Shown piece after piece: positions 36,930 through 45,217 of a stretch of 64,000 nucleotides of DNA. The position numbers were made by a program, and so were the translations under genes. Within the stretch, counting starts at the first letter, position 1. The number at the start of each line of letters is the position of its first letter. The notes under the pieces were generated by a model. It worked only from the letters and a program-made list of their open reading frames with translations, did not search any database and had not been told where the DNA came from. Source of the stretch: Bacteroidota bacterium (GTDB taxonomy: Bacteria > Bacteroidota > Bacteroidia > 2-12-FULL-35-15); NCBI GenBank assembly GCA_025963775.1, contig JAOQAD010000027.1, positions 151,110 through 215,109 on the forward strand, written 5' to 3'.

Positions 36930-37202
36930 TTATTTGTTTACCACCGCTACGATGCGGGCTTTCCTGGTTTTCGCAAGTGTTTGCTTTTCTTTTTCAAGAT
37001 CCGCTTTCGGGTAAGTGGCATCGATCATATCCACTTTTAATTTTTCTTCCAGCTGTTTGATCTTTGCATCTTTTTCTGCCTGTGTGGAAAAGGTGATTTC
37101 CTGCGCGGAGTTTGGTTTGGCAGAAGCGGCAGCAGTCTGTGCAAAAGACTGTGCAGACAGGAAAATCGCTGCGCCTGCAATGAATGTTCTGATTGTTTTC
37201 AT
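36930..37202 (-). CDS. Small secreted coiled-coil-like protein
   Basis: 90 residues, not recognised. The signal peptide is clear (FIAGAAIFLSAQSFAQ, cleaved near residue 22). The mature 68 residues are Lys/Glu/Ala-rich and should be mostly helical (QAEKDAKIKQLEEKLKVD, later ADLEKEKQTLAKTRKAR), perhaps a short coiled coil. It lies 24 bp upstream of the T9SS Ig-repeat gene on the same strand and is probably co-transcribed with it. The pairing suggests a periplasmic helper or a marker of the same regulon. The reading frame, signal peptide and spacing support a real gene. Confidence 0.7.
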   Translation of the reverse strand: MKTIRTFIAGAAIFLSAQSFAQTAAASAKPNSAQEITFSTQAEKDAKIKQLEEKLKVDMIDATYPKADLEKEKQTLAKTRKARIVAVVNK

Positions 37203-37281
37203 GTATATTTTTTTAATTATTTTAATTAAGTGTAAAGTTAATTATTACTCTTTTATAAAAAAGTTCTCATAATATCCGGTT

Positions 37282-37737
37282 TTACAGAAGCCCGAACTGC
37301 TTTGCATGATGCACTGCATGCTTGTGAAAGAGATGCAGCCACTCTTCAAAGTTCAGCTCGCCGAAAAATGAGTTGGTGAGTGTTGCGCCTTTGTTGTTTT
37401 CGAAATAGCTGATGAAGGCGGCTGTCTGCGCCTCCACTTCAGCGATAGCTTCTTCCATGCTTGCTTTTGTTGCAGGCACGGGCACTTCAGGCATCAGTGC
37501 ATTTTTGGTGTTCGGCTTGAATTCCCGCTCGCTCATTGCAAACTCTTTATAACCGGGAAGCTGCTCAGCCGGTGTGTGGATCACCTGGTTGTTCTTTCCT
37601 GTAGCAAAGCTGATTGATTCAGCCATATGCTCCACCATCTGCAATCCGTTCATTACGCCCCATGCACCTTTGGCATTGGGATCGAGCTTCTTCAGCAATT
37701 GCGGAAACCCGTTCTTTATAAAGTTAAGTTTGTCCAT
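37282..37737 (-). CDS. DUF1569 (DinB-like) protein
   Basis: 151 residues of the DUF1569 family, which shares the DinB four-helix fold. The markers are KGAWGVMNGLQMVEHMAESI near the N-terminus and the C-terminal FEEWLHLFHKHAVHHAKQFG. The His residues (His37 in VEHMAES and the HKHAVHHAKQ group) sit where DinB proteins hold a metal. Biochemical role unknown; DinB relatives include thiol transferases. It is the last gene of a three-gene operon, starting 5 bp after the MORN-TonB fusion. No direct link with the phenylacetate cluster some 2 kb away is shown by the sequence. Confidence 0.82.
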   Translation of the reverse strand: MDKLNFIKNGFPQLLKKLDPNAKGAWGVMNGLQMVEHMAESISFATGKNNQVIHTPAEQLPGYKEFAMSEREFKPNTKNALMPEVPVPATKASMEEAIAEVEAQTAAFISYFENNKGATLTNSFFGELNFEEWLHLFHKHAVHHAKQFGLL

Positions 37738-37742
37738 GGTAT

Positions 37743-39311
37743 TTATTTTAAAGTATATTTGATTGGCAGGTTAAAAGAAACGGCAACAGGCCTTCCGCTC
37801 TGCAGCCCCGGCGACCAGCGTGGCATGCTTTTCACAATGCGCATGGATTCCTCGTTCAATTGTTTCTGCGCGCCCCGGAGAACCCTTACCTTGCTGATCT
37901 CTCCTGTATTCTCCACTACAAAATTTATGTACACAGTGCCCGAAAAACCGCCTTCCCTTGCTTCACGCGGATAATTAATATTCTTTTGAATGAACTCCAT
38001 CATCATGCTTTCCCCTCCCGGGAACATTGGCATCTGCTCGATGATCGCATAGACAGTTTCCCCGTTCTTCACAGCAGGTGCATCATACGAAGAATGCATT
38101 TCCTCTTTTGCATCAAAGGAATAGCCGTAGTCGGAAGAGTATTTCAGCTTTCCACGCGGATCATAATATTTCCAGTCAAGCACTCTTTCGCCCTTGCTGT
38201 ATTTTCCTTCCGAAACAATCTTTCCCTTGTTGTAATACCGGGCATCTCCTTCATACATGTCGTTGAGGTAAGTGATCTCCGAAGAGAGCTCTCCGCCGTC
38301 TTCCGCATATGTTTTCCAAAGCCCTTTCCGCTTTCCATTTTCAAAGGTTCCCTGCTGACTGAGCTTTCCGTACCGGTTATAATACAGGGCTTCACCCTGC
38401 TCCTCGCCTTTCGAATAATTTATCTTTGAATACACTTCACCCGTTTCATAATGACTGATCCACAGCCCTTCTGATTTGCCGTCCTTGTAATTCCCTTCTT
38501 CGATGAGAATGCCGTCTTTATATTCGAGAGACTTTCCGTTCTTTACAGAATTCAGGTACGTATCTTCATCCGATACTCTTCCCTGTTTATCGTAAAAGCG
38601 CATCACACCGGTTCCATCTTTCAGGGTGCAGCAATTCAGGGCCTTTCCGTCAGCTGCGTTATAGGCGATCACATTGTACGGGCTTCCATTCTTATAGATA
38701 ATATGCTCCCATAAAGAACCATCCTCGTAATAGAACTTATAAACGCTGTCGCGCTTGTTCCCTTTCATGAAGCGCTCTTCCTTCAGAACATTGTTCTCGT
38801 AAAATCTTTTTGCCGGGCCGTACAAGGTATCTCCGCGGTATGTTTCCATGTCGGAAACAGAACCGTTCTCATAATACTCCAGGGCTTGCCCTTCTGCATT
38901 GTCAGCGACATACTTTTTTTCAAAGGAGCTGCGCCCATTCCTGTATTTTCCAATGAAGGTGCCTTCCTTATTTCCATTCTTGTACGGCATGGTGCAGGAT
39001 AATTTTCCATCGGAGTAATACGATTCCCAAACACCGTCCTTCATGCCTTTTACATAATTTCCTTTCTGCTGCAGCGTATCGTTCATGCCGCGGAACTCCC
39101 AGGAACCATCTCTCAGGTTATCTTTATAATTGCCTTTTGAAAGCACCTTGTTCTTATACACCATTTCATATTTGCCGGACTTGTTTCCCGCTGCATCCAG
39201 CTCGTAATTAACATACAGCTTCAATGCAAGGGTGTCGACATGCATCACCTGCGCCTGCGAAAATTTTGAACAGGTGAACAGAAATAACAAAATATATTGA
39301 AAATGTTTCAT
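37743..39311 (-). CDS. MORN/YwqK-repeat protein with C-terminal TonB domain
   Basis: 522 residues. After a signal peptide (about 1-20) the protein consists of many MORN-like units of the YwqK kind, about 22 residues each, with recurring G-x-W-x-x-Y-x-x-G and EGxYKDGK steps (for example NYKDGKSEGLWISHYETG). From about residue 425 a TonB C-terminal domain follows: FPGGESMMMEFIQKNINYP, then VNFVVENTGEISKVRVL-type strands and the final PIKYTLK. An energiser TonB normally has an N-terminal membrane anchor; here a secreted repeat domain takes its place, so it may be a periplasmic or surface protein using the TonB fold for binding. Four bases after the preceding gene and five before the next: one operon. 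Confidence 0.87.
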   Translation of the reverse strand: MKHFQYILLFLFTCSKFSQAQVMHVDTLALKLYVNYELDAAGNKSGKYEMVYKNKVLSKGNYKDNLRDGSWEFRGMNDTLQQKGNYVKGMKDGVWESYYSDGKLSCTMPYKNGNKEGTFIGKYRNGRSSFEKKYVADNAEGQALEYYENGSVSDMETYRGDTLYGPAKRFYENNVLKEERFMKGNKRDSVYKFYYEDGSLWEHIIYKNGSPYNVIAYNAADGKALNCCTLKDGTGVMRFYDKQGRVSDEDTYLNSVKNGKSLEYKDGILIEEGNYKDGKSEGLWISHYETGEVYSKINYSKGEEQGEALYYNRYGKLSQQGTFENGKRKGLWKTYAEDGGELSSEITYLNDMYEGDARYYNKGKIVSEGKYSKGERVLDWKYYDPRGKLKYSSDYGYSFDAKEEMHSSYDAPAVKNGETVYAIIEQMPMFPGGESMMMEFIQKNINYPREAREGGFSGTVYINFVVENTGEISKVRVLRGAQKQLNEESMRIVKSMPRWSPGLQSGRPVAVSFNLPIKYTLK

Positions 39312-39315
39312 CGGC

Positions 39316-39759
39316 TTAGCTGTTCTTTTTTTTTAATTCTTTGGGGAAATCAGTTTTAAGAATGTACACGCCATTCATCGGGTTTTCCATCGGAAGCGTG
39401 TCCTTCAGGTAAAAATACATGTGGGTCTCATCTTCTTCCTCTTTGATGATCTTCTCTGTTTTTTTGATCAGCTTTTTAGATACCGCAAAAAGCATCTGCT
39501 CCCCGGATTCTGTCATGCAATCGCAAACGGACATCTCCGGGATCTCAAAGCTGAACGCTGTTTCATCAGGAAAGTATCCGGCAAGCGTATAGGTGCTGTT
39601 GTTCTTTATTTTGAATTCCTTTACCGTTCCGGCAACTTTGAATTCATCTTCCCAGAGGTATTTGATGTTGTCTTCCGATTCCTGTCCTTCGTAAAGGTCA
39701 TCGGCAAGCCCCTGGCTGAATTCGGAATTAACGAGGATGAAGTGTAAGTGTAGATTCAT
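39316..39759 (-). CDS. Hypothetical protein heading the MORN-TonB operon
   Basis: 147 residues, not recognised. No signal peptide or membrane segment, so probably cytoplasmic. It is acidic, with a Glu-rich helix (IIKEEEDETHMYFYLK) and a single CDC pair (MSVCDCMTE). The first residues MNLHLHFILVNSEF look like the beginning of a small alpha/beta or beta-barrel fold. Only 4 bp separate it from the MORN-TonB gene, which argues for shared expression. A cluster of family C repeats starts 6 bp upstream of its ATG and may carry its promoter. Confidence 0.7.
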   Translation of the reverse strand: MNLHLHFILVNSEFSQGLADDLYEGQESEDNIKYLWEDEFKVAGTVKEFKIKNNSTYTLAGYFPDETAFSFEIPEMSVCDCMTESGEQMLFAVSKKLIKKTEKIIKEEEDETHMYFYLKDTLPMENPMNGVYILKTDFPKELKKKNS

Positions 39760-39765
39760 ATTTTT

Positions 39766-39983
39766 ACCGCTAAGGCGCGAAGGCGCAGAGTTGTTTATTT
39801 ATTGCGTACTATTTCTGTTTCTCGCAGAGGCGCAGTGTTCGCAGAGCTGTGTACTGTTTGCATTGCTTAATTGCTGCCTACTTTTCTTTTCTATTTCTCG
39901 CAGAGACGCAGAGATCGCAGAGCTGTGTGTTGTTGTATTGCCTGCTTTTTTTCTCACAAAGACGCAAAGAGCGCAGAGATTTT
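39766..39983. repeat. Four family C repeat units (CGCAGAGACGCAGAG type)
   Basis: Units at 39766-39790, 39821-39854, 39897-39931 and 39953-39983, all in the same orientation. The shared core is CGCAGAG(A/G)CGCAG, with CGCAGAGCTGTGT after it in units 2 and 3. Spacing of starts is 55, 76 and 56 nt, and the spacers are T-rich (TGCCTACTTTTC or TGCCTGCTTTTT). They fill the 266-bp gap between the hypothetical gene and paaY; no gene is visible in that gap. Confidence 0.85.
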
Positions 39984-40025
39984 ATTTATTTTTCAATTGC
40001 CTGCTGAACAATGCCCAACTGATTC

Positions 40026-40628
40026 TTATTTGTCTTTGGTTTCCTGCCATGTTTTATAAATATCCTGCTGCTTTGGCCTGTCCGCTTCTATTTCCCGCAA
40101 AGGCTCACAGGGTTTCAGTGTCGCCCTGCAATCAGCCGGCAGCTGCTGGTATAATTTTGTTCCCTGCGTTTTCCATTCGATCATTTCATCCGTTACGGAT
40201 TTTACCACCTTACCGGGATTTCCAACCACCACGCTTCTTTCCGGGATCTCCATTCCGGCAGGGACAAAGCACAGGGCGCCGATGATGCAATTATCACCGA
40301 TCACGGCATTGTCCATCACCACCGCATTCATTCCCACCAGCACATTCTTCCCGACAGTCCCTCCGTGTATGATCGCGCCATGGCCGATGTGTGCGGATGC
40401 TTTCAGCAGCACAGTGGTTCCGGGAAACATGTGGATGGTGCAGTTCTCCTGCACATTGCAGCCATCTTCAATGATGATTTGCCCCCAGTCGCCGCGGATA
40501 GCAGCACCCGGCCCGATGTACACATCCTTGCCGATGATCACATTTCCTGTTACTGTTGCATTCGGATGAATGAAAGCGCTTTCATGAATAACAGGTTTAT
40601 AACCGTTGAATTCGAAGATATTTGCCAT
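40026..40628 (-). CDS. paaY: PaaY-like hexapeptide-repeat protein (gamma-carbonic anhydrase fold)
   Basis: 200 residues. A left-handed beta-helix of hexapeptide repeats fills residues 10-165 (ATVTGNVIIGKDVYIG). The three zinc-type His of gamma-carbonic anhydrases are present as His66, His83 and His88 (NCTIHMFPG and IGHGAIIHGG). In phenylacetate clusters PaaY is an accessory protein, reported to act as a thioesterase that relieves CoA trapping by ring-cleavage side products. Context supports PaaY and not a housekeeping carbonic anhydrase: it lies next to paaJ with the same orientation. The C-terminal helix (TKLYQQLPADCRATL) matches PaaY-type proteins. It is the last gene of the cluster, bordered on both sides by family C repeats. 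Confidence 0.88.
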   Translation of the reverse strand: MANIFEFNGYKPVIHESAFIHPNATVTGNVIIGKDVYIGPGAAIRGDWGQIIIEDGCNVQENCTIHMFPGTTVLLKASAHIGHGAIIHGGTVGKNVLVGMNAVVMDNAVIGDNCIIGALCFVPAGMEIPERSVVVGNPGKVVKSVTDEMIEWKTQGTKLYQQLPADCRATLKPCEPLREIEADRPKQQDIYKTWQETKDK

Positions 40629-40640
40629 TTTTTTTATTTA

Positions 40641-40714
40641 CTGCAAAGACGCAGAGGCGCAAAGCAAGTAGTTGATTATATTATAAAAATCCGCGACTTA
40701 ACGTCTTTGCGGTA
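40641..40714. repeat. Family C repeat, inverted pair between paaY and paaJ
   Basis: CTGCAAAGACGCAGAGGCG at 40641 faces the opposite-strand copy ACGTCTTTGCGGTAA at 40700-40714. The complementary TGCAAAGACG/CGTCTTTGCG arms could form a hairpin across the 87-bp gap. Confidence 0.75.
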
Positions 40715-40715
40715 A

Positions 40716-41924
40716 TTAAGCTTTTTCAATAATAACAGCATATCCCTGCCCTACCCCAATACACATGGTCACCAGCGCATAACGCTTGTTCTGCTCCTGC
40801 AGCTCGATGGCTGCTGAGTTCAGGATGCGTGCGCCGCTCATTCCAAGCGGGTGGCCAAGCGCAATAGCACCGCCATTCGGGTTGAGGCGCGGATCATTAT
40901 CTGCAAGCCCCCATGCGCGTGTACAGGCCAATGCCTGTGCTGCGAATGCTTCATTCAGCTCGATAAGGTCAATGTCCTTCATGGCCAATCCGGCACGCTT
41001 CAGGGCGAGGTTTGCCGCTTCCACCGGGCCTATGCCCATGATGCGCGGCTCAACGCCTGCTACACCGCTTGACACGATCCTTGCCTTCGGCGTTAAATTA
41101 TATTTTTTCAATGCATCTTCAGAAGCCAGTAGAATAGCGGCAGCGCCGTCATTCAGGCCGGAAGCATTTCCTGCTGTTACAGTTCCGCCTTCTTTTTTGA
41201 AAGCACCTTTTAATTTTGAAAGCCCTTCGAGCGTTGTATCCGGGCGCATGAATTCATCCTTGTCAAAAATTTTCGGATCGCCCTTTCGTTGCGGGATCTC
41301 TACGGAAATGATCTCCTTTGCAAAGCGGCCTTTCCTTTGTGCAGCGGCTGCTTTCTGCTGGCTCCACAAGGCGAACTGATCCTGGTCTTCACGGCTGATC
41401 TTGTCCCTGTCGGCAAGATTCTCAGCTGTTTCTCCCATTGCATCCACTCCGTACAGCTCTTTCATTTTCGGGTTGATGAACCTCCAGCCGAAGCTGGAAT
41501 CATACATCTGCTGGTCGCGGCCGAATGCCGATGAAGCTTTCGACATCACCCAGGGGCCACGTGTCATATTTTCAACTCCACCGGAGATCATGAGGTCGCC
41601 TTCGCCTGTCATGATCGCACGTGCAGCCGCCATGCTTGCCGATAAGCCGGAAGCACAGAGGCGGTTCACTGTTTCACCCGGAACCTGGTATGGCAACCCG
41701 GCAAGCAGCAATGCCATGCGCGCAACGTTGCGGTTGTCTTCACCGGATTGATTTGCACAGCCTAACAATACATCTGCGATCTGCTTCTGATCGATCGAAG
41801 GATTGCGTTTTACTAATTCTTTGAGAACGATGGCAGCAAGATCATCGGTGCGCACGGTTGATAATGTTCCTCCGAAATTCCCGATCGGGGTACGGATGCC
41901 GTCAATAATAAATGCGTTTTTCAT
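40716..41924 (-). CDS. paaJ: Thiolase of the phenylacetate pathway (PaaJ-like)
   Basis: 402 residues, the usual thiolase length. It would cleave 3-oxoadipyl-CoA and 3-oxo-5,6-dehydrosuberyl-CoA with CoA. The catalytic set is complete: Cys90 in VNRLCASGLSA, His358 in GGAIALGHPLGMSG and Cys388 in TMCIGVGQG. The segment SSFGWRFINPKMKELYG with DAMGETAENLA resembles the beta-ketoadipyl-CoA thiolases PcaF and PaaJ more than biosynthetic acetyl-CoA acetyltransferases. Its place in the cluster, with paaI, paaH and paaG upstream, supports PaaJ. A small lipoprotein gene lies between it and paaI. Confidence 0.9.
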   Translation of the reverse strand: MKNAFIIDGIRTPIGNFGGTLSTVRTDDLAAIVLKELVKRNPSIDQKQIADVLLGCANQSGEDNRNVARMALLLAGLPYQVPGETVNRLCASGLSASMAAARAIMTGEGDLMISGGVENMTRGPWVMSKASSAFGRDQQMYDSSFGWRFINPKMKELYGVDAMGETAENLADRDKISREDQDQFALWSQQKAAAAQRKGRFAKEIISVEIPQRKGDPKIFDKDEFMRPDTTLEGLSKLKGAFKKEGGTVTAGNASGLNDGAAAILLASEDALKKYNLTPKARIVSSGVAGVEPRIMGIGPVEAANLALKRAGLAMKDIDLIELNEAFAAQALACTRAWGLADNDPRLNPNGGAIALGHPLGMSGARILNSAAIELQEQNKRYALVTMCIGVGQGYAVIIEKA

Positions 41925-41983
41925 AGTGTGTTAGTATACAGATCGCGGATCATTACGAATATGCGAATCCGGGTTTTAAAAGA

Positions 41984-42442
41984 TTAATTAGAATAGCTGT
42001 AAGTATCATATCGCAGGATCACCGGGTTTGCAAGGATTGTATCATTGTCCGGCCCGACGATCCTGATATTTTCAAAACAAAGTTTTGCATTGAACGGATT
42101 TACATTCTCAAACAGGCTGATCAGTTGTGCATTAAAAAAAGGGCCTTCATTTTTCACTTTATAGCCCTTTCGGTAATCTGCATCGGAACACTCGAACGAC
42201 ACAATTTTGTAGCCTTTCGGGTTGTTCAGCAGGCGCATTCCTTTTGTATGGATCAGGTCGCCCTTTGACACTTCTCCGTTGTATACACTTAAAACAGCCG
42301 CATAAGGCAAACTGTTACTGACCGTATCATGCTTATAAACAATTATTGTATCGTTAGATGCCTGATCAGGAGATTTGTCAATTGCATCAGTGCAGGCACT
42401 CACAAAAAACAATACAACAATACAATTTATAATAGCTTTCAT
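41984..42442 (-). CDS. Small putative lipoprotein inside the paa cluster
   Basis: 152 residues, not recognised. A signal peptide with lipobox FVSAC puts the lipid-modified Cys at about residue 17, so it should be an outer- or inner-membrane lipoprotein. The mature part is short and beta-rich (KGYKIVSFECSDADYRKGYK), with Cys residues in ECSDAD and LCFENIR. No link to phenylacetate degradation is known to me. It interrupts the order paaI-paaJ, 42 bp after paaI and 59 bp before paaJ, in the same orientation, so it is likely co-transcribed. Its insertion in a catabolic operon is unusual. Confidence 0.75.
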   Translation of the reverse strand: MKAIINCIVVLFFVSACTDAIDKSPDQASNDTIIVYKHDTVSNSLPYAAVLSVYNGEVSKGDLIHTKGMRLLNNPKGYKIVSFECSDADYRKGYKVKNEGPFFNAQLISLFENVNPFNAKLCFENIRIVGPDNDTILANPVILRYDTYSYSN

Positions 42443-42484
42443 TTATTTTACATTTCAACTACGACACAGATCCGTAAATTCGTT

Positions 42485-42916
42485 TTAGTCGCGATCCGCA
42501 ACATTCCATTCTTTACTTGTACGATATACTGTGCCTTTAAAGAAAGCCACTTTTTCATTTTTCTGATTGCTGATCTCGATGTGGTAGGTGCCTGTTTTAT
42601 TGGTAAGGTTAAGCTCTCTCGCTTCACAGGTCAGCTCGTCGTTCACATTCACCGCAACGGCAAATGTAATGGAGCATTCCAGCGCAACACTCAATCTTCC
42701 GTATGCATTGGAAGCACAAGCCAGGGCGCTGTCGGCAAAAGAGAATGCAACACCGCCGTGTGCGGTCCCGAAGCCATTCACCATTTCTTCCCTGATCTTC
42801 ATTTTTAAGATGCAATGCCCTTTTTCGGACATCACTTTTTGAATCCCGAGCCATGCGCTGAACTTATCTTCAGCGAGCATCTTATCAACAATCCGGGTTG
42901 CTGTATTGTTTTCCAT
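42485..42916 (-). CDS. paaI: PaaI-type hotdog acyl-CoA thioesterase
   Basis: 143 residues. The hotdog-fold signature NGFGTAHGGVAFSFADSA occupies about residues 48-64, with the catalytic Asp62 after the HGG turn, as in PaaI. It hydrolyses hydroxyphenylacetyl-CoA-like esters and so frees CoA that would otherwise be trapped. Cytoplasmic. It follows paaH in the cluster but is separated from it by a terminator and a 204-bp gap, so it may be expressed from its own promoter or by read-through. Confidence 0.92.
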   Translation of the reverse strand: MENNTATRIVDKMLAEDKFSAWLGIQKVMSEKGHCILKMKIREEMVNGFGTAHGGVAFSFADSALACASNAYGRLSVALECSITFAVAVNVNDELTCEARELNLTNKTGTYHIEISNQKNEKVAFFKGTVYRTSKEWNVADRD

Positions 42917-42942
42917 GTTTTTCGTGGTAGTGCTTTTTGGTT

Positions 42943-42969
42943 CCCCGCAAAGTCGCCGGGAACACGAAG
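42943..42969. repeat. Degenerate family C unit upstream of paaI
   Basis: CCCCGCAAAGTCGCCGGGAA followed by ACACGAAG, a weak relative of the family C core. The rest of the 204-bp gap holds the paaH terminator. Confidence 0.5.
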
Positions 42970-43048
42970 AAAAGCATTACAAAGTTATCAAAAGAAATGA
43001 ATTTTTCAGGTGTAATTCCCGCAACTTTTCCCTTAAGGGATTTCATCA

Positions 43049-43090
43049 AAAAAAGCAATAAAAAAAGCCCGGACCTTCCGGAGCGGGCTT
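43049..43090 (-). terminator. Terminator after paaH (minus strand)
   Basis: Read on the minus strand, AAGCCCG (43090-43084) pairs with CGGGCTT (43071-43065), with an inner CTCC/GGAAGGTC loop, followed by a long T-rich tail to 43049. It lies about 30 bp after the paaH stop. Confidence 0.7.
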
Positions 43091-43120
43091 GCATAATGCA
43101 CTTATAAGACAGCAAAAATT

Positions 43121-44278
43121 TTAATAGAATGTTTTGCCTTCTTTTGCCATCCGTTTTAACAGCACAGACGGGCGATAGCGGTCTTCCTGGTATTCTTCGT
43201 ACAATCCGCTGAGAATGTTGAGCACGATCTGCAGGCCGATCTCATCCGCCCATTTTAACAGTCCTTTCGGATAGTTCACGCCTTTCGTCATCGCAAGGTC
43301 GAGGTCCTTTGGTGTTGCAAGCCCGAGGTGAAGGGAATCAACGGCTTCATTGATGAGCATGGAGATCACGCGGTAAAAGATCGCTTTGCCCAGTTCTTCC
43401 ACCTCAACAGGCTTCGGCATCACAGCGCCTTCCGCATAATTATAATAGCCCCTCCCGGTTTTCCTGCCGAATAATTTCGCTTCGTATAATCTTTTCTGGG
43501 TGAGTGATGGCTTGAACCTTGGCTCGTAGAAGAACTGTGTCCAGACGCTTTCCGTCACTTTATAATTAATATCGTTCCCGATAAAATCCATTAATTCAAA
43601 AGGCCCCATTTTAAATCCGCCTACCGACCGCATTGCCCAGTCGATGGTTGCAAAATCGGCAATGCCTTCTTCGTAAATACGGATGGATTCCCCGTAGAAT
43701 GAGCGTGCTACGCGGTTCACAATAAAGCCGGGAGTGTCCTTCGTGAGCACCGTCACTTTTCCCCACTGATCGACCAGCTCTTTGGATGCTTTTGTTACCT
43801 GCTCTGCAGTAAGGATCGCGGGAATGATCTCCACCAGCGGCATTAAAGGTGCGGGATTAAAGAAATGGATGCCGATCACGCGCTCCGCTTTTTTACAGGC
43901 GGAACCAATGGATGCGATCGACAGGGAGGATGTATTGCTTGCAAGGATGCAGGTTTCAGCAACAATGCCTTCCAGCTCTGCAAATACCTGTTGTTTTACC
44001 CCGAGGTCTTCAACAATGGCTTCGATCACCAAACCGCAATCTTTGAAATCGGCCAGGCTGCTTACATATTTTGTACGCCCGGCAATTTCTGCTGCCGACT
44101 GCTCAGCCAGTTTTCCCTTTTCAACCAGCTTTTTCAGCGTGCTGTCGAGGCCCGATCTTGCTTTATCAAGTGCTGCTGTGTTATTATCAAAGATCAATAC
44201 CTGGTGCCCTGCAGTTGCTGCTACCTGTGCTATACCGGCACCCATTGCACCGGATCCTATTATTCCTACCTGGATCAT
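43121..44278 (-). CDS. paaH: 3-hydroxyacyl-CoA dehydrogenase (PaaH-like)
   Basis: 385 residues. It oxidises 3-hydroxyadipyl-CoA to 3-oxoadipyl-CoA with NAD+. The Rossmann motif GSGAMGAGIAQ (Gly8, Gly10, Gly13) is at the start, the family block IGIHFFNPAPLMPLVEI holds the catalytic His, and PGFIVNRVARSFYGE begins the helical C-terminal part. A second, shorter copy of the C-terminal domain lies at about 285-385, giving a length between simple dehydrogenases (about 283) and E. coli PaaH (475). The cluster position supports PaaH. It sits between paaG and paaI, with its own terminator. Confidence 0.9.
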   Translation of the reverse strand: MIQVGIIGSGAMGAGIAQVAATAGHQVLIFDNNTAALDKARSGLDSTLKKLVEKGKLAEQSAAEIAGRTKYVSSLADFKDCGLVIEAIVEDLGVKQQVFAELEGIVAETCILASNTSSLSIASIGSACKKAERVIGIHFFNPAPLMPLVEIIPAILTAEQVTKASKELVDQWGKVTVLTKDTPGFIVNRVARSFYGESIRIYEEGIADFATIDWAMRSVGGFKMGPFELMDFIGNDINYKVTESVWTQFFYEPRFKPSLTQKRLYEAKLFGRKTGRGYYNYAEGAVMPKPVEVEELGKAIFYRVISMLINEAVDSLHLGLATPKDLDLAMTKGVNYPKGLLKWADEIGLQIVLNILSGLYEEYQEDRYRPSVLLKRMAKEGKTFY

Positions 44279-44290
44279 ATATTTTTTTTC

Positions 44291-44356
44291 ACCGCAGAGA
44301 CGCGGAGACGCTAAGTTTATAATTATCAGTTAACATTTACCTTTTGCTTTGCGGTA
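44291..44356. repeat. Family C repeat pair between paaG and paaH
   Basis: ACCGCAGAGACGCGGAGACG from 44291, and an opposite-strand partial copy GCTTTGCGGTAAAA at 44346-44356 next to the paaG stop. Confidence 0.7.
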
Positions 44357-44359
44357 AAA

Positions 44360-45139
44360 TCATTCTCCCTTAAATACCGGTTTTCTCTTCTCTAAAAATG
44401 CATTCACCCCTTCATTGTAATCGTATGTGAGGGCCGCGTGCACCTGCATGTCGGCTTCATATCCCAACTGGTCGTTCAGTGAATTGTGCATCGACTGGTT
44501 CAGTAATTTTTTTGTAAGGCCGAGGCCTCTTGTTGGCATCTCCGCCAGTGTTTTTGCAATTGCCAGTGCTTCGGCCTGCAGGTTCGCATCTTCCGACACT
44601 TTATAGATCATTCCCATCCTTTCTGCATCAGCCGCTGAAACTTTATCGCCCAGCATCATCAATGCAGATGCTTTTCCGAAGCCTATGAGCCTTGGTAAAA
44701 AAAATGTGCCGCCGCTGTCGGGGATCAACCCGATCTTGCTGAATGCCTGGATAAAGGAAACGGAGCTTCCTGCGATCACCACATCACAGGCCAGTGCGAT
44801 GTTGGCGCCCGCGCCGGCTGCAACGCCATTCACACCGCAAACAACAGGCTTTTCAAGGCTGCGGATCTTCTGTATGATGGGATTGTAATGTTCACGCACA
44901 ATGCGCTCGATGCCCGGGCCGTTCAGGTCCATTGCTTCGGAGAGGTCCTGCCCCGCGCAAAATGCTTTTCCTTCGCCGCTGAGGTACACCGCGCGGATAG
45001 TTTTATCCCCGGCGGCTGTGTCGAGCGCAGCCTGCAGTTGCAGCGACATTTCACGGTTAAAGCTGTTGAATTTATCAGGACGGTTCAGCGTGATCTTTAA
45101 TACGCTGCCCTCTGTTTCGGTTTTGATGAATGTTGTCAT
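44360..45139 (-). CDS. paaG: Ring-1,2-epoxyphenylacetyl-CoA isomerase (PaaG-like crotonase)
   Basis: 259 residues of the crotonase superfamily. The oxyanion-hole blocks are FCAGQDLSEAM (about 60-70) and GVNGVAAGAGANIAL (about 102-116). Asp141 in GLIPDSGGTFFLPR is the residue that marks PaaG: it isomerises the epoxide made by PaaABCE to the seven-membered oxepin-CoA. The second hydratase Glu is replaced, so it is expected to be an isomerase and not the PaaF hydratase. No paaF is present, so this enzyme may or may not cover both reactions. A -7 element upstream suggests its own promoter, after the kinase gene. Confidence 0.92.
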   Translation of the reverse strand: MTTFIKTETEGSVLKITLNRPDKFNSFNREMSLQLQAALDTAAGDKTIRAVYLSGEGKAFCAGQDLSEAMDLNGPGIERIVREHYNPIIQKIRSLEKPVVCGVNGVAAGAGANIALACDVVIAGSSVSFIQAFSKIGLIPDSGGTFFLPRLIGFGKASALMMLGDKVSAADAERMGMIYKVSEDANLQAEALAIAKTLAEMPTRGLGLTKKLLNQSMHNSLNDQLGYEADMQVHAALTYDYNEGVNAFLEKRKPVFKGE

Positions 45140-45176
45140 AGCGTTATTTGAAATTCTTGCAAAATGAAAGAAAAAT

Positions 45177-45184
45177 CAAATATA
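45177..45184 (-). promoter_or_regulatory. -7 element (TATATTTG) before paaG
   Basis: On the minus strand TATATTTG fits TAnnTTTG exactly, 37 nt before the paaG ATG and 33 nt after the kinase stop. The -33 position falls in a T-run (TTT), an acceptable but weak box. Confidence 0.5.
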
Positions 45185-45217
45185 ACAGCAAATCACCTAT
45201 AAAAAAAGGGGAATTAT

